A program made the translations under genes and the position numbers. Source: Roseibium limicola (GTDB lineage: Bacteria > Pseudomonadota > Alphaproteobacteria > Rhizobiales > Stappiaceae). Taken from it: a stretch of 64,000 nucleotides of DNA. Shown piece after piece: positions 1 through 9,405 of the stretch. Numbering within the stretch: the stretch's first letter is position 1; every line of letters starts with the position of its first letter. The notes below the pieces were generated by a model that was given only the letters and a program-made list of their open reading frames with translations, was not told the DNA's origin and did no database searches. The stretch is from NCBI RefSeq assembly GCF_017313085.1, contig NZ_JAFLNF010000001.1, forward strand, positions 248,001 to 312,000, written 5' to 3'.

Positions 1-48
1 TCTAAACCGGGAGAAGTCACACCTGTCTGCCGTAAGTGGGGAAGTAAA

Positions 49-2562
49 GTGCTATTCAAACGAAAGTCACGCGAAGTAGCCGTCGCCAAGTCGCACACGC
101 CACCCGCTGTCGCCCAGTCTGGCTCAAAAGGCAAGTTTCAGCTTTCAGTGAGAACTCAGTTTCTGGGTGGTCTGGGGATCATGTTCCTGTGTGCGGCCGG
201 CGTAGGAGCCAGCGGACTTTTCGCGGCCAGCCAGGTGCAAAATACGGTCCGCACCGCAAAAGAGGCCAGCGAAATCCAGGGGCAGTTGCCCGGCTTGCTG
301 ACGGACGTGAGCGACTTCGAACTGACCGGAACTCAAGCGTCAGCTGAAGCTGTCCGCACCAACATTTCCAAAATCACCAGTCAGACCGAAAACCTGGCGA
401 TCATTTCGCCCGACCAGACCTCCAGTCTGGCGGACCTGACCAGCGGCCTGAACACCTCCTTTGAAAACCTCGCCAGAACACGGCAGGAACGGGATCAGGC
501 CGTAGCCGACCTAAACACCTTGACCTCCAACTTGGTGACCCACGCCAACACTGCCTTTGACCGCATCGGCAAGTTGCTGGAACGACGCAAGGCCGTCGCT
601 ATGGTCAACGAGGGAAGCCTGCACAAGCTGTCCGGTGTTGTTCCCCGCATGAGTAATCTGCGCGTTGGCGTCGTGATGTTGCAGAAGGACCTGCCCATTC
701 TCGCCCTCCAGCCTGACGCCGCAATCGCCAAGACGGTTTTGGATCAGATCAGCCAGGTCGAGAAGGACGCCAAAGCCATTCGTCGTGCGGTAAAGACCGA
801 TGAAACCAAGGCCCTGGTCAAGGAATTGCAGACAACCACAAAGTCCCTGACGAAGGCCATTGCAGCCCATTCCAAAGCAGGCACCTCGTCCGCAGATGCC
901 AACATGTTTGCGCGCGAACTTGCAACTCTGTCAGGACATATCAAGCAGCTTGCCACGGCGGTCGGTACGCCGATGAAGGAAATGTCGATCGATCTCAAGT
1001 CCTTCAATGACGAAAGCTCTGCGCTCGCCTACCTCTCGACCAACACCCAGACCTTGGCGCGCAGTGCCTTTTCCATGAAGAGCCTCTACGCCAATTACCT
1101 CAAGCAGCAGAATGCGACGACCGCCGAAGAGCTGGCCCAAGAAGCAGCCCTGATCAGCACGGTTAGTGAAAACATGGCCACGACCAAGTCGGCGACGCAG
1201 GTTGTCACCCATGACAGGGAAGTCGAAAACGCCCTAAAGGAAGCTGTCACCCCGTTGCTCGAAACCGCCAATCTGGTGTCGCAACAGCTTGGGGGGACCT
1301 TCGCACGGGTGGCTGAAGTGGAAACCCATCTGCAGAACGCCGATGAAGCCTTTACCAGCGCCGTCACCGGTCTGGCCGAAACAGCCCGTTTGATCAGTTC
1401 TCGGTCCGGTGAACTCGCTGTCAACTCCGGCCAGAAGGCACAGATTGAGATCGTCGCAGCCTTGATTGCAGCAGTCGTCATCAGTGCGCTGCTGGCCTAC
1501 ATGCTCTCCCGCAGCATTATATCTCCCCTGCGCAGCCTGACCACCGCCATGGGCCTTCTCCGCGATGGGCAGACAGATCTGACAATCCCGGCAGAACACC
1601 GCCAGGATGAGATCGGCGACATGGCCCGCGCTGTCGGCACCTTCTGTAAGCGCGAACACGAGCGCCATCGTCTGGAAGCTGAACAACACAAAACCGATGC
1701 CGCAGCAACAGCGCGTCAGGCTCGGATCGATGCGCTGATCACGTCCTTCCGCAGTGACATTGAACAGGGACTTTCCAGCGTTTCCAGCAACATGTCTCAG
1801 CTGGAAGCCACAGCTGAGACGTTGAGTGGCATCGCCACCAGCACATCGTCCAAAAGCGAGGAAGTCTCTGGAGCCTCACAGGAGGCGACCAGCAACGTTC
1901 AGACCGTAGCTGCTGCCACCGAAGAGTTGACCGCCTCCGTGCAGGAAGTTGGGCGCCAGGTGCACGACACACTGGATCAGGTTGAAAAAGCCACCGGCGC
2001 CACCCGCACCTCGACCGAGCAGGTACGTGGCCTGTCTGTTGCCGCCGACAAGATCGGCAGCGTCGTCTCCCTCATTCAGGAGATCGCCGAGCAGACCAAC
2101 TTGCTGGCACTGAACGCCACCATCGAAGCGGCTCGTGCCGGCGAAGCAGGACGCGGCTTTGCAGTCGTCGCGTCTGAGGTAAAGGAACTGGCCACTCAGA
2201 CCTCGAAGGCAACAGAGGAAATTTCCTCGCATATTACAGAGATCCAGTCCTCCACCCGCGGCGCCGTTGAAGCCATCTCAGCCATTATGAGCATGATGGA
2301 CAGGGTCAACGAAACAGCCACTGCCATGGCCGCTTCCGTCGAGCAGCAGACAAGTGCCACCGCCGAGATCTCCGGCAGCATCACCCACGCTGCAGCACGC
2401 ACCGCGAATGTGACCGACAACATCGGCATTGTGTCCCAGCAATCCGATGAGACACGCAAGTCAGCTGCACAGGTTGAACAAATCACCGATGATGCCAACG
2501 AACAGCTCAACGGTCTGACCCGAAGCATCGAAACCTTCCTGAAGGACGTTGCCGCCGCTTGA
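49..2562 (+). CDS. Methyl-accepting chemotaxis protein (transmembrane chemoreceptor)
   Basis: An inner-membrane chemoreceptor that would pass ligand signals to CheA/CheW. The 837-residue protein has a first membrane segment at about residues 39-62, a large mostly helical periplasmic region to about 465, a second membrane segment at about 466-488, then a HAMP domain. The cytoplasmic signalling domain is unmistakable, with the hairpin tip [20 protein letters not shown] near residue 680 and [19 protein letters not shown] after it. The periplasmic region, about 400 residues, is far longer than the Tar type and may be a helical bimodular sensor; its ligand cannot be told. No C-terminal CheR-binding pentapeptide is seen. 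The start is GTG, preceded by a GGGGAAG ribosome site. No chemotaxis genes lie nearby, so it is an orphan receptor. Confidence 0.95.
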   Translation: MLFKRKSREVAVAKSHTPPAVAQSGSKGKFQLSVRTQFLGGLGIMFLCAAGVGASGLFAASQVQNTVRTAKEASEIQGQLPGLLTDVSDFELTGTQASAEAVRTNISKITSQTENLAIISPDQTSSLADLTSGLNTSFENLARTRQERDQAVADLNTLTSNLVTHANTAFDRIGKLLERRKAVAMVNEGSLHKLSGVVPRMSNLRVGVVMLQKDLPILALQPDAAIAKTVLDQISQVEKDAKAIRRAVKTDETKALVKELQTTTKSLTKAIAAHSKAGTSSADANMFARELATLSGHIKQLATAVGTPMKEMSIDLKSFNDESSALAYLSTNTQTLARSAFSMKSLYANYLKQQNATTAEELAQEAALISTVSENMATTKSATQVVTHDREVENALKEAVTPLLETANLVSQQLGGTFARVAEVETHLQNADEAFTSAVTGLAETARLISSRSGELAVNSGQKAQIEIVAALIAAVVISALLAYMLSRSIISPLRSLTTAMGLLRDGQTDLTIPAEHRQDEIGDMARAVGTFCKREHERHRLEAEQHKTDAAATARQARIDALITSFRSDIEQGLSSVSSNMSQLEATAETLSGIATSTSSKSEEVSGASQEATSNVQTVAAATEELTASVQEVGRQVHDTLDQVEKATGATRTSTEQVRGLSVAADKIGSVVSLIQEIAEQTNLLALNATIEAARAGEAGRGFAVVASEVKELATQTSKATEEISSHITEIQSSTRGAVEAISAIMSMMDRVNETATAMAASVEQQTSATAEISGSITHAAARTANVTDNIGIVSQQSDETRKSAAQVEQITDDANEQLNGLTRSIETFLKDVAAA

Positions 2563-2605
2563 GGTCGAACAGTCATTCAAGGCGTCTCTTACCATCAAAA
2601 CAACA

Positions 2606-2630
2606 AGGGCCCTTCGCGGGGCGCTTTTTT
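2606..2630 (+). terminator. Probable intrinsic terminator after the chemoreceptor
   Basis: A GC-rich imperfect stem (GGGCCC, TTCGC loop, GGGGCGC) runs into six T residues about 45 bases after the chemoreceptor stop. The pairing is not perfect, so the call is moderate. Confidence 0.5.
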
Positions 2631-2707
2631 CCAACGCATAAGTCTTTGACACAGAAAGGTATTTACGTAGGCTATGTGATCTATTTTTCTAAGGTGCTCG
2701 ATTTTTT

Positions 2708-3644
2708 ATGGCAAACGCAGTTTTTTACCACAAGCCAGACAGCATTTATGATGACGACCCGGCTACCCAATATCATTTCCCGAAGCAATATCTCTCTCGT
2801 GTAGAAAAAACCGTCAACGACTGGATCATTTACGATGGTCCAATTCGGGAAAAAAGGTCGATATTATTCGGCAGTAGCACGAGTTACGTCGATCTATCGT
2901 GATCCGAACAAGATCAATCATTTCTATGCGAAACTTTCTGACTTTCTCGACTTCGATCAGCCAGTGGCTTGTTCGTTTAATGGTGGGTTCGAACCCAATT
3001 TCGTTTTGCCAAGTGGAGAAATTAACCCCGGATATCGAGTCCAAGCTGTTCGCATTATTGATACAGATGTTTTCACTGCGGTTTGCTCGGCCGGGCTCAC
3101 AGAAAAAGAGCACTGGCCAGATCGACGAGACGATATTGATTTAGATGGTCAAGCGAACGAGGGCACCTTCTCCGGGTTTGGGGATCAACCGCAAGCGAAA
3201 TTTGAAGAGTTGTCCGCGTACGAAGAAAATCTTCCGCTGGAAAGAATTACGATATCTCACCTGACGAACCGAAGGTTTCGAGATATCCGGTTTCGCAAAC
3301 ATATTCGTGAACTTTATGATCGGCGATGTGCCCTGATAGGGCTTCGACTCATCAATGGAAAAGGTCGTCCAGAAGTAGAGGCTGCACATATACGCCCCAT
3401 CTCAGACGGCGGTAGTGATTCCGTCCAAAATGGCATTGCATTATCGGGGACGGTGCACTGGATGTTCGACCGAGGACTACTGTCACTATCCAATTCTTTT
3501 GATATCCTAAAATCGAGATATCTCAATTATGATGTTACTCATATTTTAAACAAGGACATGAAAGCTATCGTACCCTCCGAACCTTCGCTGCAGCCTCATT
3601 CAGAATATTTAGCTTGGCACAGAGAACGTATTTTCAAGCAATAA
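2708..3644 (+). pseudogene. HNH endonuclease family protein, interrupted by a +1 frameshift
   Basis: Two overlapping frames together encode one protein of about 311 residues. The first frame (ATG at 2708) gives the N-terminal part, MANAVFYHKPDSIYDD through DWIIYDGPIREK. The second continues with GRYYSAVARVTSIYRDPNK and runs to the stop at 3644. The junction is a run of six A residues at 2850-2855; removing one A joins the frames, and 937 bases is one more than a multiple of three. The C-terminal HNH domain reads RCALIGLRLINGKGRPEV, AAHIRPI and LSGTVHWMFDRGLL, matching a known family of solitary, restriction-like HNH proteins of about 300 residues. An internal ATG at 2835 could start only the second part. 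The gene is clearly richer in A and T than its neighbours, which suggests transfer. It could be a decayed gene, a sequencing error in the homopolymer, or a slippage site. Confidence 0.85.
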
Positions 3645-3925
3645 TAACTTACGAAAAGAATTCGGATCAGAAAGATTAACCGCCCAAATTTCGCCTTAAT
3701 TCAGGCGCTTCTTCTGTTTCAAGCGGATCAAACGCGTCCAGCGTAAGCCACTCTCCGGCAACCTCTTTTTTGATGCCCCCGCCATCGGAAAGGAAACCGT
3801 CAGAGGGACCCAAGCCGCTGCCATAGCCCCTCCCCTGAGATTCTCAGGGCAAGCTTGGCAGCCGCGCCCGAGACCGCCCTCCTGAAAAGCCATATCCTCC
3901 CGAACCAATCCTAAGGATTTCGGAC

Positions 3926-4198
3926 ATGACCCTTCGTGCGTTCTCGCAAGTCGGCCTGGTTGCCGCTGCTCTGCTCGTCTCTGGCCTGGCTCAGGCCGCA
4001 GACTTTGTAACCTCCCGCGTCAAGAGCTGGGATCCAGTCTCCCGCACGCTCGTGCTGACCGACAAGACCCAATTCCAGGCGATCCCATCCGACATCATCC
4101 TTCCGGACGCAATTCAGGCCGGGCAGACCGTCACAGTCAGCTACATCGGATCTGAAGACGGGGTCTCCAAGCTCTTGTCGATCCGTATTCAACCATAA
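3926..4198 (+). CDS. Small secreted DUF1344 family protein
   Basis: A 90-residue precursor with a clear signal peptide (hydrophobic stretch VGLVAAALLVSGLAQA, cleavage after AQA) and a mature part of about 65 residues, probably a small periplasmic beta-rich domain. The pattern of alternating strands around RTLVLTDKTQF, QAGQTVTVSYIG and LLSIRIQP fits DUF1344, a family common in Hyphomicrobiales with no known function. The ATG has a good AAGGATT ribosome site ten bases upstream. A second member of the same family follows at 4327, so the two look like diverged paralogues. The 280-base gap before this gene shows no other feature. Confidence 0.75.
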   Translation: MTLRAFSQVGLVAAALLVSGLAQAADFVTSRVKSWDPVSRTLVLTDKTQFQAIPSDIILPDAIQAGQTVTVSYIGSEDGVSKLLSIRIQP

Positions 4199-4326
4199 TC
4201 GGAGCCCGTCCCTCTTGGGGAGCACACGCCCTGAGCCTGCGCTTCCCAGCCCCCTTTACTTCTCTCGGCCCCACCTGCCCCTGTCCCATGCGGGATAGCT
4301 CCCGCGCACTCTTTCCTGGTTTGATC

Positions 4327-4626
4327 ATGCCACTAGCTTCTCTTCATCAATCCGCCTTCGCACTGAAAAGCCTCATCACGTCTACCGCTTTGGCTTTAGT
4401 ACTGGCCGTATCCGCAACAAGCGTCGCCCAGGCGGAAGAAATCACCGGCATCGTCGCCTCCGTCGACTATGAAGACGCAATCATCGTGCTGGAAGATGGC
4501 TCAACCCTCATCCTGCCGGAAGACACTGACACCGAAGCCTATGAACCTGGTCAGATGATCCAGGCCACCTATGAAATGGATTCTGACGGCAACCTCATCG
4601 TTCTCGAACTGGCGATTGCCGAATAA
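4327..4626 (+). CDS. Small secreted DUF1344-like protein (second copy)
   Basis: A 99-residue precursor: signal peptide with the hydrophobic core ITSTALALVLAVSA and cleavage near VAQA, then a very acidic mature part (GIVASVDYEDAIIVLEDGST, followed by LPEDTDTEAYEPG). The order of strands, with VLEDG in place of VLTDK and GQMIQATYEMD in place of GQTVTVSYIG, parallels the preceding small secreted protein. I chose the ATG at 4327 because it gives a normal signal peptide; an in-frame ATG at 4288 would add 13 residues. Neither has a strong ribosome site. Function unknown. Confidence 0.7.
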   Translation: MPLASLHQSAFALKSLITSTALALVLAVSATSVAQAEEITGIVASVDYEDAIIVLEDGSTLILPEDTDTEAYEPGQMIQATYEMDSDGNLIVLELAIAE

Positions 4627-4727
4627 CCCCCATCGATACCCATGCCAGTCTGCCTGCAGGCTTTAAAACCGCACGCACCCTTTGCCCGAGGGTCGACCAG
4701 GCGCCTGTGGACATTGCCTACAACTTG

Positions 4728-4759
4728 CCTCCTGACAGTCCGCTGTCAGGAGGCCTTTT
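4728..4759 (+). terminator. Intrinsic terminator after the DUF1344 pair
   Basis: A perfect 11-base stem (CCTCCTGACAG / CTGTCAGGAGG) around a TCCG loop, followed by CCTTTTC. It separates the DUF1344 genes from uvrB. Confidence 0.85.
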
Positions 4760-4825
4760 CTGTTCAGGGAACAAAGGCGCAACACCCCCTTTTCTCCTGA
4801 CACCTCATGTCCCATATTGCATTGC

Positions 4826-7726
4826 ATGAGCAATAAGACCTCCTCCCCATCCAAGCCCAAGTCCGAAACGCCAGAGCCCAAGGGTTTCGGCGAAGCCCCA
4901 CAGCCCCCCTTTGAGGGCGCCCCCTTGTCGGGCAGCATTTCCGATTGGGCGAAGGAATTGGAAGTAGACGCACAAAAGCCGGCCCCGAAGGCTGCCAAAA
5001 AAAACAGCCCGACAAAGACGAAGCCGGTTAAATCGGCCAGGGGCACATCCATGGGCAAGGCCGACACGGCCCGCGAGCGGGCCTCAGGGGGCCTCAACCC
5101 GGTCGCCGGCATGGATATGACCCTTGAAGAGGCCGAAGAGCTTGAGGACAAGCTCAAGGCCCACAAGAAAGAAACCAAGAAGAAGAGCCGAGCAGAATCG
5201 AAGTTCGGTGAATTGACCGGCAACCAGGGCGCGACAGCAACCGTCGAAGCCCTGTCTGCGCTGATTGAATCCGGCAACCCCCTACACAAGAACGGCAAAA
5301 TCTGGACACCACACCGCCCCGAGCGACCGGAGAAGTCCGAAGGCGGTGTCACGATCCAGCTGAAATCGCAGTATGAACCTGCCGGTGATCAGCCAACAGC
5401 CATCGCCGAGCTTGTAGAAGGTATCACCACCGGCGAGCAAACACAGGTGCTTCTGGGTGTCACCGGCTCGGGCAAGACCTACACCATGGCGCAGGTGATT
5501 GAACGGACCCAGCGCCCGGCATTGATCCTTGCTCCCAACAAGACCTTGGCGGCTCAGCTCTACGGCGAGTTCAAATCCTTTTTCCCCGACAACGCGGTGG
5601 AATATTTCGTTTCCTACTACGACTATTATCAGCCGGAAGCCTATGTTCCGCGCACGGACACCTACATCGAGAAGGAATCCTCGATCAACGAGCAGATCGA
5701 CAGGATGCGCCACTCCGCCACACGCTCACTGCTCGAGCGCGATGACTGCATCATCGTCGCCTCCGTCTCCTGCATCTACGGCATTGGCTCGGTCGAAACC
5801 TACACCGCCATGACCTTCGCCATCGAAGTCGGCGAACGCATTGACCAGCGCCAGCTCATAGCCGATCTCGTGGCTCTGCAGTACAAGCGCAATGATGCCG
5901 CCTTCCAGCGCGGCACCTTCCGCGTTCGTGGCGATACCATCGAGCTTTTTCCGGCCCACTATGAGGACCAGGCTTGGCGCATTTCCATGTTCGGCGACGA
6001 GATCGAGGCGATCACTGAATTCGATCCCTTGACCGGCAACAAGTCCGGTGAGCTGAAGCAGGTCAAGGTCTACGCCAACTCGCACTATGTCACCCCCAAG
6101 CCGACCCTGGATCAGGCCATCAAGTCGATCAAGAAAGAGCTGAAGGAGCGCCTGGTCGAGCTGAACAACCATGGCCGCCTGTTGGAAGCCCAAAGGCTCG
6201 AGCAGCGGACCCAGTTCGACCTTGAGATGTTGGAAGCGACAGGTTCCTGTCAGGGTATCGAAAACTATTCACGCTACCTCACAGGCCGCGCACCGGGCGA
6301 TCCGCCGCCCACACTGTTCGAATATTTGCCGGACAACGCCATTGTCTTCGCAGACGAGAGCCATGTCACCATCCCTCAAATCGGCGGCATGTACCGAGGC
6401 GATTTTCGACGCAAGGCGACGCTGGCCGAATATGGTTTCCGCCTGCCGTCCTGCATGGACAACCGTCCACTACGGTTTGAGGAATGGAACGCCATGCGGC
6501 CCCAGTCCGTCGCTGTCTCGGCAACACCTGGCAGTTGGGAGTTGGAAGAAGCCGGCGGCGTTTTCGCCGAACAGGTTATCCGCCCCACAGGTCTGGTTGA
6601 TCCGGAGATCGAGATCCGTCCTGCGACGTCCCAGGTCGATGATCTGCTGGGCGAAGTGCGCGAGACCGCAGCAAAGGGTTATCGCACACTTGTCACCACA
6701 CTGACCAAGCGCATGGCAGAGGATCTGACCGAATACCTGCATGAAAACGACGTCCGCGTCCGTTACATGCACTCCGACATCGACACGCTGGAACGGATTG
6801 AAATCTTGCGAGATCTCCGGCTAGGTGCCTTCGATGTGTTGGTCGGTATCAACCTGTTGCGGGAGGGTCTCGACATTCCCGAGTGTGCGTTGGTCGCCAT
6901 CCTGGATGCGGACAAGGAAGGCTTCCTGCGCTCGGAAACATCGCTGATCCAGACCATCGGCCGTGCGGCCCGTAACGTCGACGGAAAGGTCATCCTGTAC
7001 GCTGACCGCATGACCGGATCGATGGAGCGCGCCATCGCCGAAACCAACCGGCGTCGTGAAAAACAGCAGGCCTATAACGACGAGCACGGCATCACACCTG
7101 AGAGCGTCAAGCGCAACATCGGCGACATACTGGAGAGCGTTTACGAGCAGGACCACGTCACAGTCGAGGCGGGCTTCGCCGACGGCGGCAACCTGGTCGG
7201 CCACAATCTCAAGGCCCATATCGACGACCTGGAGCGCCAGATGCGCGAAGCCGCCAGCGATCTCGACTTCGAAACCGCGGCCCGATTGCGAGACGAGGTC
7301 AAGCGTCTGCGTCAAACCGAGCTGGTAGTTGCCGATGATGCCATGGCACGACAGTCATCCATAGACAGTCAGACCGGCGGCTATCAGGGCGACAAGAAAT
7401 TCGGCGCCGGTGGGACAAAATCAGGCGCTTCGGGCAAGAAGAAAGAAACGGCTGCGGACCGGGCAAAAGCAGCCAAGGCCAAGAACGCTGGCCTCGCGCC
7501 AAGCTCCAAGGTTCGCAAGAACTCCCTCGACGAAATGACTGTTGGCCGTACGGAAGTGCCTCTTTCCGACAAACCCATGCCGACCAAGCCGATCACCGTC
7601 ATCCAGTCCGACGAAGACGTACAACCCTTGCGCCGCGGCAAGATCGGTACCGGCTCCTACGAAGACCCCGCAGACGAAAAGAAACGGCGGGGACGGCCGA
7701 AGAAGTCAGGAAGACCCGGGCAGTAG
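4826..7726 (+). CDS. uvrB: Excinuclease ABC subunit UvrB with long N- and C-terminal extensions
   Basis: The DNA-damage-verifying helicase-fold subunit of nucleotide excision repair, acting with UvrA and then UvrC. The canonical protein starts at about residue 175 ([18 protein letters not shown]). Walker A is [10 protein letters not shown] near 212, the beta-hairpin is the [20 protein letters not shown] region, the DEAD-type motif is [12 protein letters not shown], and the UVR domain ([20 protein letters not shown]) that contacts UvrC follows. At 966 residues it is about 290 longer than the E. coli protein. The first 170 residues are Lys/Pro/Glu-rich and probably disordered; the last 120 are Lys/Ala-rich and end in [13 protein letters not shown], an AT-hook-like motif. 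ATG 4826 is preferred to an in-frame TTG at 4817. uvrC lies 19 kb downstream; uvrA is not in the window. Confidence 0.97.
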   Translation: MSNKTSSPSKPKSETPEPKGFGEAPQPPFEGAPLSGSISDWAKELEVDAQKPAPKAAKKNSPTKTKPVKSARGTSMGKADTARERASGGLNPVAGMDMTLEEAEELEDKLKAHKKETKKKSRAESKFGELTGNQGATATVEALSALIESGNPLHKNGKIWTPHRPERPEKSEGGVTIQLKSQYEPAGDQPTAIAELVEGITTGEQTQVLLGVTGSGKTYTMAQVIERTQRPALILAPNKTLAAQLYGEFKSFFPDNAVEYFVSYYDYYQPEAYVPRTDTYIEKESSINEQIDRMRHSATRSLLERDDCIIVASVSCIYGIGSVETYTAMTFAIEVGERIDQRQLIADLVALQYKRNDAAFQRGTFRVRGDTIELFPAHYEDQAWRISMFGDEIEAITEFDPLTGNKSGELKQVKVYANSHYVTPKPTLDQAIKSIKKELKERLVELNNHGRLLEAQRLEQRTQFDLEMLEATGSCQGIENYSRYLTGRAPGDPPPTLFEYLPDNAIVFADESHVTIPQIGGMYRGDFRRKATLAEYGFRLPSCMDNRPLRFEEWNAMRPQSVAVSATPGSWELEEAGGVFAEQVIRPTGLVDPEIEIRPATSQVDDLLGEVRETAAKGYRTLVTTLTKRMAEDLTEYLHENDVRVRYMHSDIDTLERIEILRDLRLGAFDVLVGINLLREGLDIPECALVAILDADKEGFLRSETSLIQTIGRAARNVDGKVILYADRMTGSMERAIAETNRRREKQQAYNDEHGITPESVKRNIGDILESVYEQDHVTVEAGFADGGNLVGHNLKAHIDDLERQMREAASDLDFETAARLRDEVKRLRQTELVVADDAMARQSSIDSQTGGYQGDKKFGAGGTKSGASGKKKETAADRAKAAKAKNAGLAPSSKVRKNSLDEMTVGRTEVPLSDKPMPTKPITVIQSDEDVQPLRRGKIGTGSYEDPADEKKRRGRPKKSGRPGQ

Positions 7727-7762
7727 AGTTCGACCAGACTTTGGTTCACCCCTCTACTGCCC
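7718..7762 (+). terminator. Perfect inverted repeat overlapping the uvrB stop codon
   Basis: An 11-base perfect inverted repeat, GGGCAGTAGAG at 7718-7728 and CTCTACTGCCC at 7752-7762, with an inner CCA/TGG pair. The left arm contains the uvrB TAG stop. There is no T run, so it may be a Rho-linked or RNA-stability hairpin rather than a classical terminator. The rest of the gap up to clpS (7763-8024) holds nothing I recognise. Confidence 0.6.
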
Positions 7763-8024
7763 ACTCTGATCAGCGCCTAACTCAACCAATGCCAGTCGCC
7801 TCTCCCGTCCCCCTCGTGTTAGACCAGTGCTGTTCGGGGATCCATGCCAATACAGCGCCGCGCACGTAGCCTTTCGATGTCGCATGGGAACGGTATGGAT
7901 GCCATAGTCGAGCCATGGCATGACGGCGGGCTCGATTGGTAGCGAGGGGAGTAAACCCTTTAAAGATGATCACCTGTCCCGGCTGCGTCTTCAGATCAGA
8001 GTCTTCCGATCGTGCAATGGTCTC

Positions 8025-8330
8025 TCAGGCTTCCGGTTCGACCGTGAAATGCAGGGGGAAGCCTAATCGGCGAGCCGAGTTGATCGCGCGATCGGCCTTG
8101 GTTTCAGCCACATCGCGTGGATAGACAGAGACCATGCAGGCCCCCTTCTGGTGAGCCGTGACCATCACCATTTCAGCCTGTGAAGAATCCAGCCGAAACT
8201 CCAGCTTCAACACCGAGACAACAAAATCCCGGGGCGTGAAGTCGTCGTTCAACAAGACCACACGATACAGCTTTGGCCGGTCTGTCTTGATCTTCGCCTT
8301 CAGGCGAGGTTTGAGATTGATGTCGCTCAT
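8025..8330 (-). CDS. clpS: ATP-dependent Clp protease adaptor ClpS (ClpS2-like)
   Basis: The N-recognin that delivers N-degron substrates to ClpA-ClpP in the cytoplasm. The 101-residue protein carries the substrate-pocket motif VVLLNDDFTPRDFVV, then AHQKGACMVSVYPRDVAETK, and ends FPLHFTVEPEA. The ending resembles the second ClpS type of alphaproteobacteria (PLLFTTEPE) rather than ClpS1. I chose the ATG at 8330 because it gives the normal family length and has an AGGTGA ribosome site eight bases upstream; a longer in-frame opening to 8510 adds residues with no family resemblance. No clpA gene is adjacent. Confidence 0.93.
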   Translation of the reverse strand: MSDINLKPRLKAKIKTDRPKLYRVVLLNDDFTPRDFVVSVLKLEFRLDSSQAEMVMVTAHQKGACMVSVYPRDVAETKADRAINSARRLGFPLHFTVEPEA

Positions 8331-8764
8331 AGTGAGGTCACCTAATACTGCAGGGTTGCTATGGCCCGCACCGGCATAAGGCGGAGCGACAGCACCAACG
8401 ATCAGCCAGTATGGCAAATTTGATGTCAGTCTTTCAATCAGTCTCATCACGGACGCCATGTTCGGCGTCAGTGGTTCGTGAGCTCGCAAAACGTCCACCA
8501 CGCCTCGCAACTGAATTGCAAGTCACCGCGATGTCATCACGCCATTGCTCGAGCGATCCATTGCACCCTTGCGCCAATCAGCCCCCATCAGGGTGCCACC
8601 ACTTCCGCGTCAAGGGCACCTGCTCAGCATGCGAGCTTTCGCTTATGCGATCAGAATGAAACACCTTGGACCAAATAAAACGTGATCGGTCCAATCGGCA
8701 ACCAAACGCGTAGAAAAACATATTGTCCAAGACGCCCTGACATGAAACCAACAAGGAGCATTTC
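8331..8764. other. Intergenic region, clpS / chalcone-isomerase-fold gene, with an inverted repeat
   Basis: No gene is visible here. It must hold the promoters of clpS (leftward) and of the gene at 8765 (rightward). It contains a perfect 7-base inverted repeat, TTGGACC at 8666-8672 and GGTCCAA at 8688-8694, separated by 15 AT-rich bases so that the arm centres are about two helical turns apart. That is a plausible operator, but no regulator can be assigned. Confidence 0.4.
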
Positions 8765-9370
8765 ATGATGCAGTCTGTAAAACGCGTCTCCTCGCCGTCA
8801 CAAACCACAGCGTATCCGAAACACCACAGAAGCTGGACAAGGTTGAGGGCCATACTGATCAGCCTGACCCTTGGTGCTTTCGCGGCGATTACGCCCGCGT
8901 CGGCAGATATCGGCTCCGCGGGCAAGAAGATCGTACCGTCGGCCCAACTGGTTGGCTCGGGCACCATGACGTTTCTCGGATTTCGCGTGTTCAAGGCCGA
9001 ACTCTATGCGCCCGATGGCAGCTATGATCCGCAAAGCCCTTTTGCTTTGAAGCTGATCTATCAGCGAAATTTCAAAGGCAAGGATATTGTCGAACGATCC
9101 ATCGATGAGATCCGCAGCCAGGGTGTCACCAATCAGGCCAAGCTGAACAGCTGGCGACAGAAAATGGAGGCCATCTTTCCAAATATCCAGAAGGGCCAGT
9201 CCATAACTGGGCTCAGAACCGGGAATGGCAGCGCACTGTTTTATTCCGGGAATCGCAAGCTTGGAGAAATCCGTGACCGGGAGTTTACACGCTACTTCTT
9301 TTCCATCTGGCTGGGGTCCCACACTCAGGATCAGCGACTGAGAAACAAGCTGATCGGGAAAAGCTCCTGA
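8765..9370 (+). CDS. Secreted chalcone isomerase-like domain protein
   Basis: A 201-residue exported protein. A basic N-terminus precedes a hydrophobic segment (LRAILISLTLGAFAAITPAS) with likely cleavage after ASA. The mature part matches the bacterial chalcone-isomerase-like family: GSGTMTFLGFRVFKAELYAP, LKLIYQRNFKGKDIVERSID, and a C-terminal FFSIWLG. These periplasmic proteins share the fold of plant chalcone isomerase but are not thought to process flavonoids and probably bind a lipid or other hydrophobic ligand. The ATG has a strong AAGGAG site. The next gene starts 35 bases on, so the two are probably co-transcribed. Confidence 0.85.
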   Translation: MMQSVKRVSSPSQTTAYPKHHRSWTRLRAILISLTLGAFAAITPASADIGSAGKKIVPSAQLVGSGTMTFLGFRVFKAELYAPDGSYDPQSPFALKLIYQRNFKGKDIVERSIDEIRSQGVTNQAKLNSWRQKMEAIFPNIQKGQSITGLRTGNGSALFYSGNRKLGEIRDREFTRYFFSIWLGSHTQDQRLRNKLIGKSS

Positions 9371-9405
9371 CCCAAACTCATCCTAGAAGCCTGGAAAATC
9401 GGCAT

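Noticed and set aside
2708..3644. HNH protein as part of a prophage or restriction-modification system
   Set aside because: No methyltransferase, integrase, terminase or other phage gene is near; it is a solitary gene.
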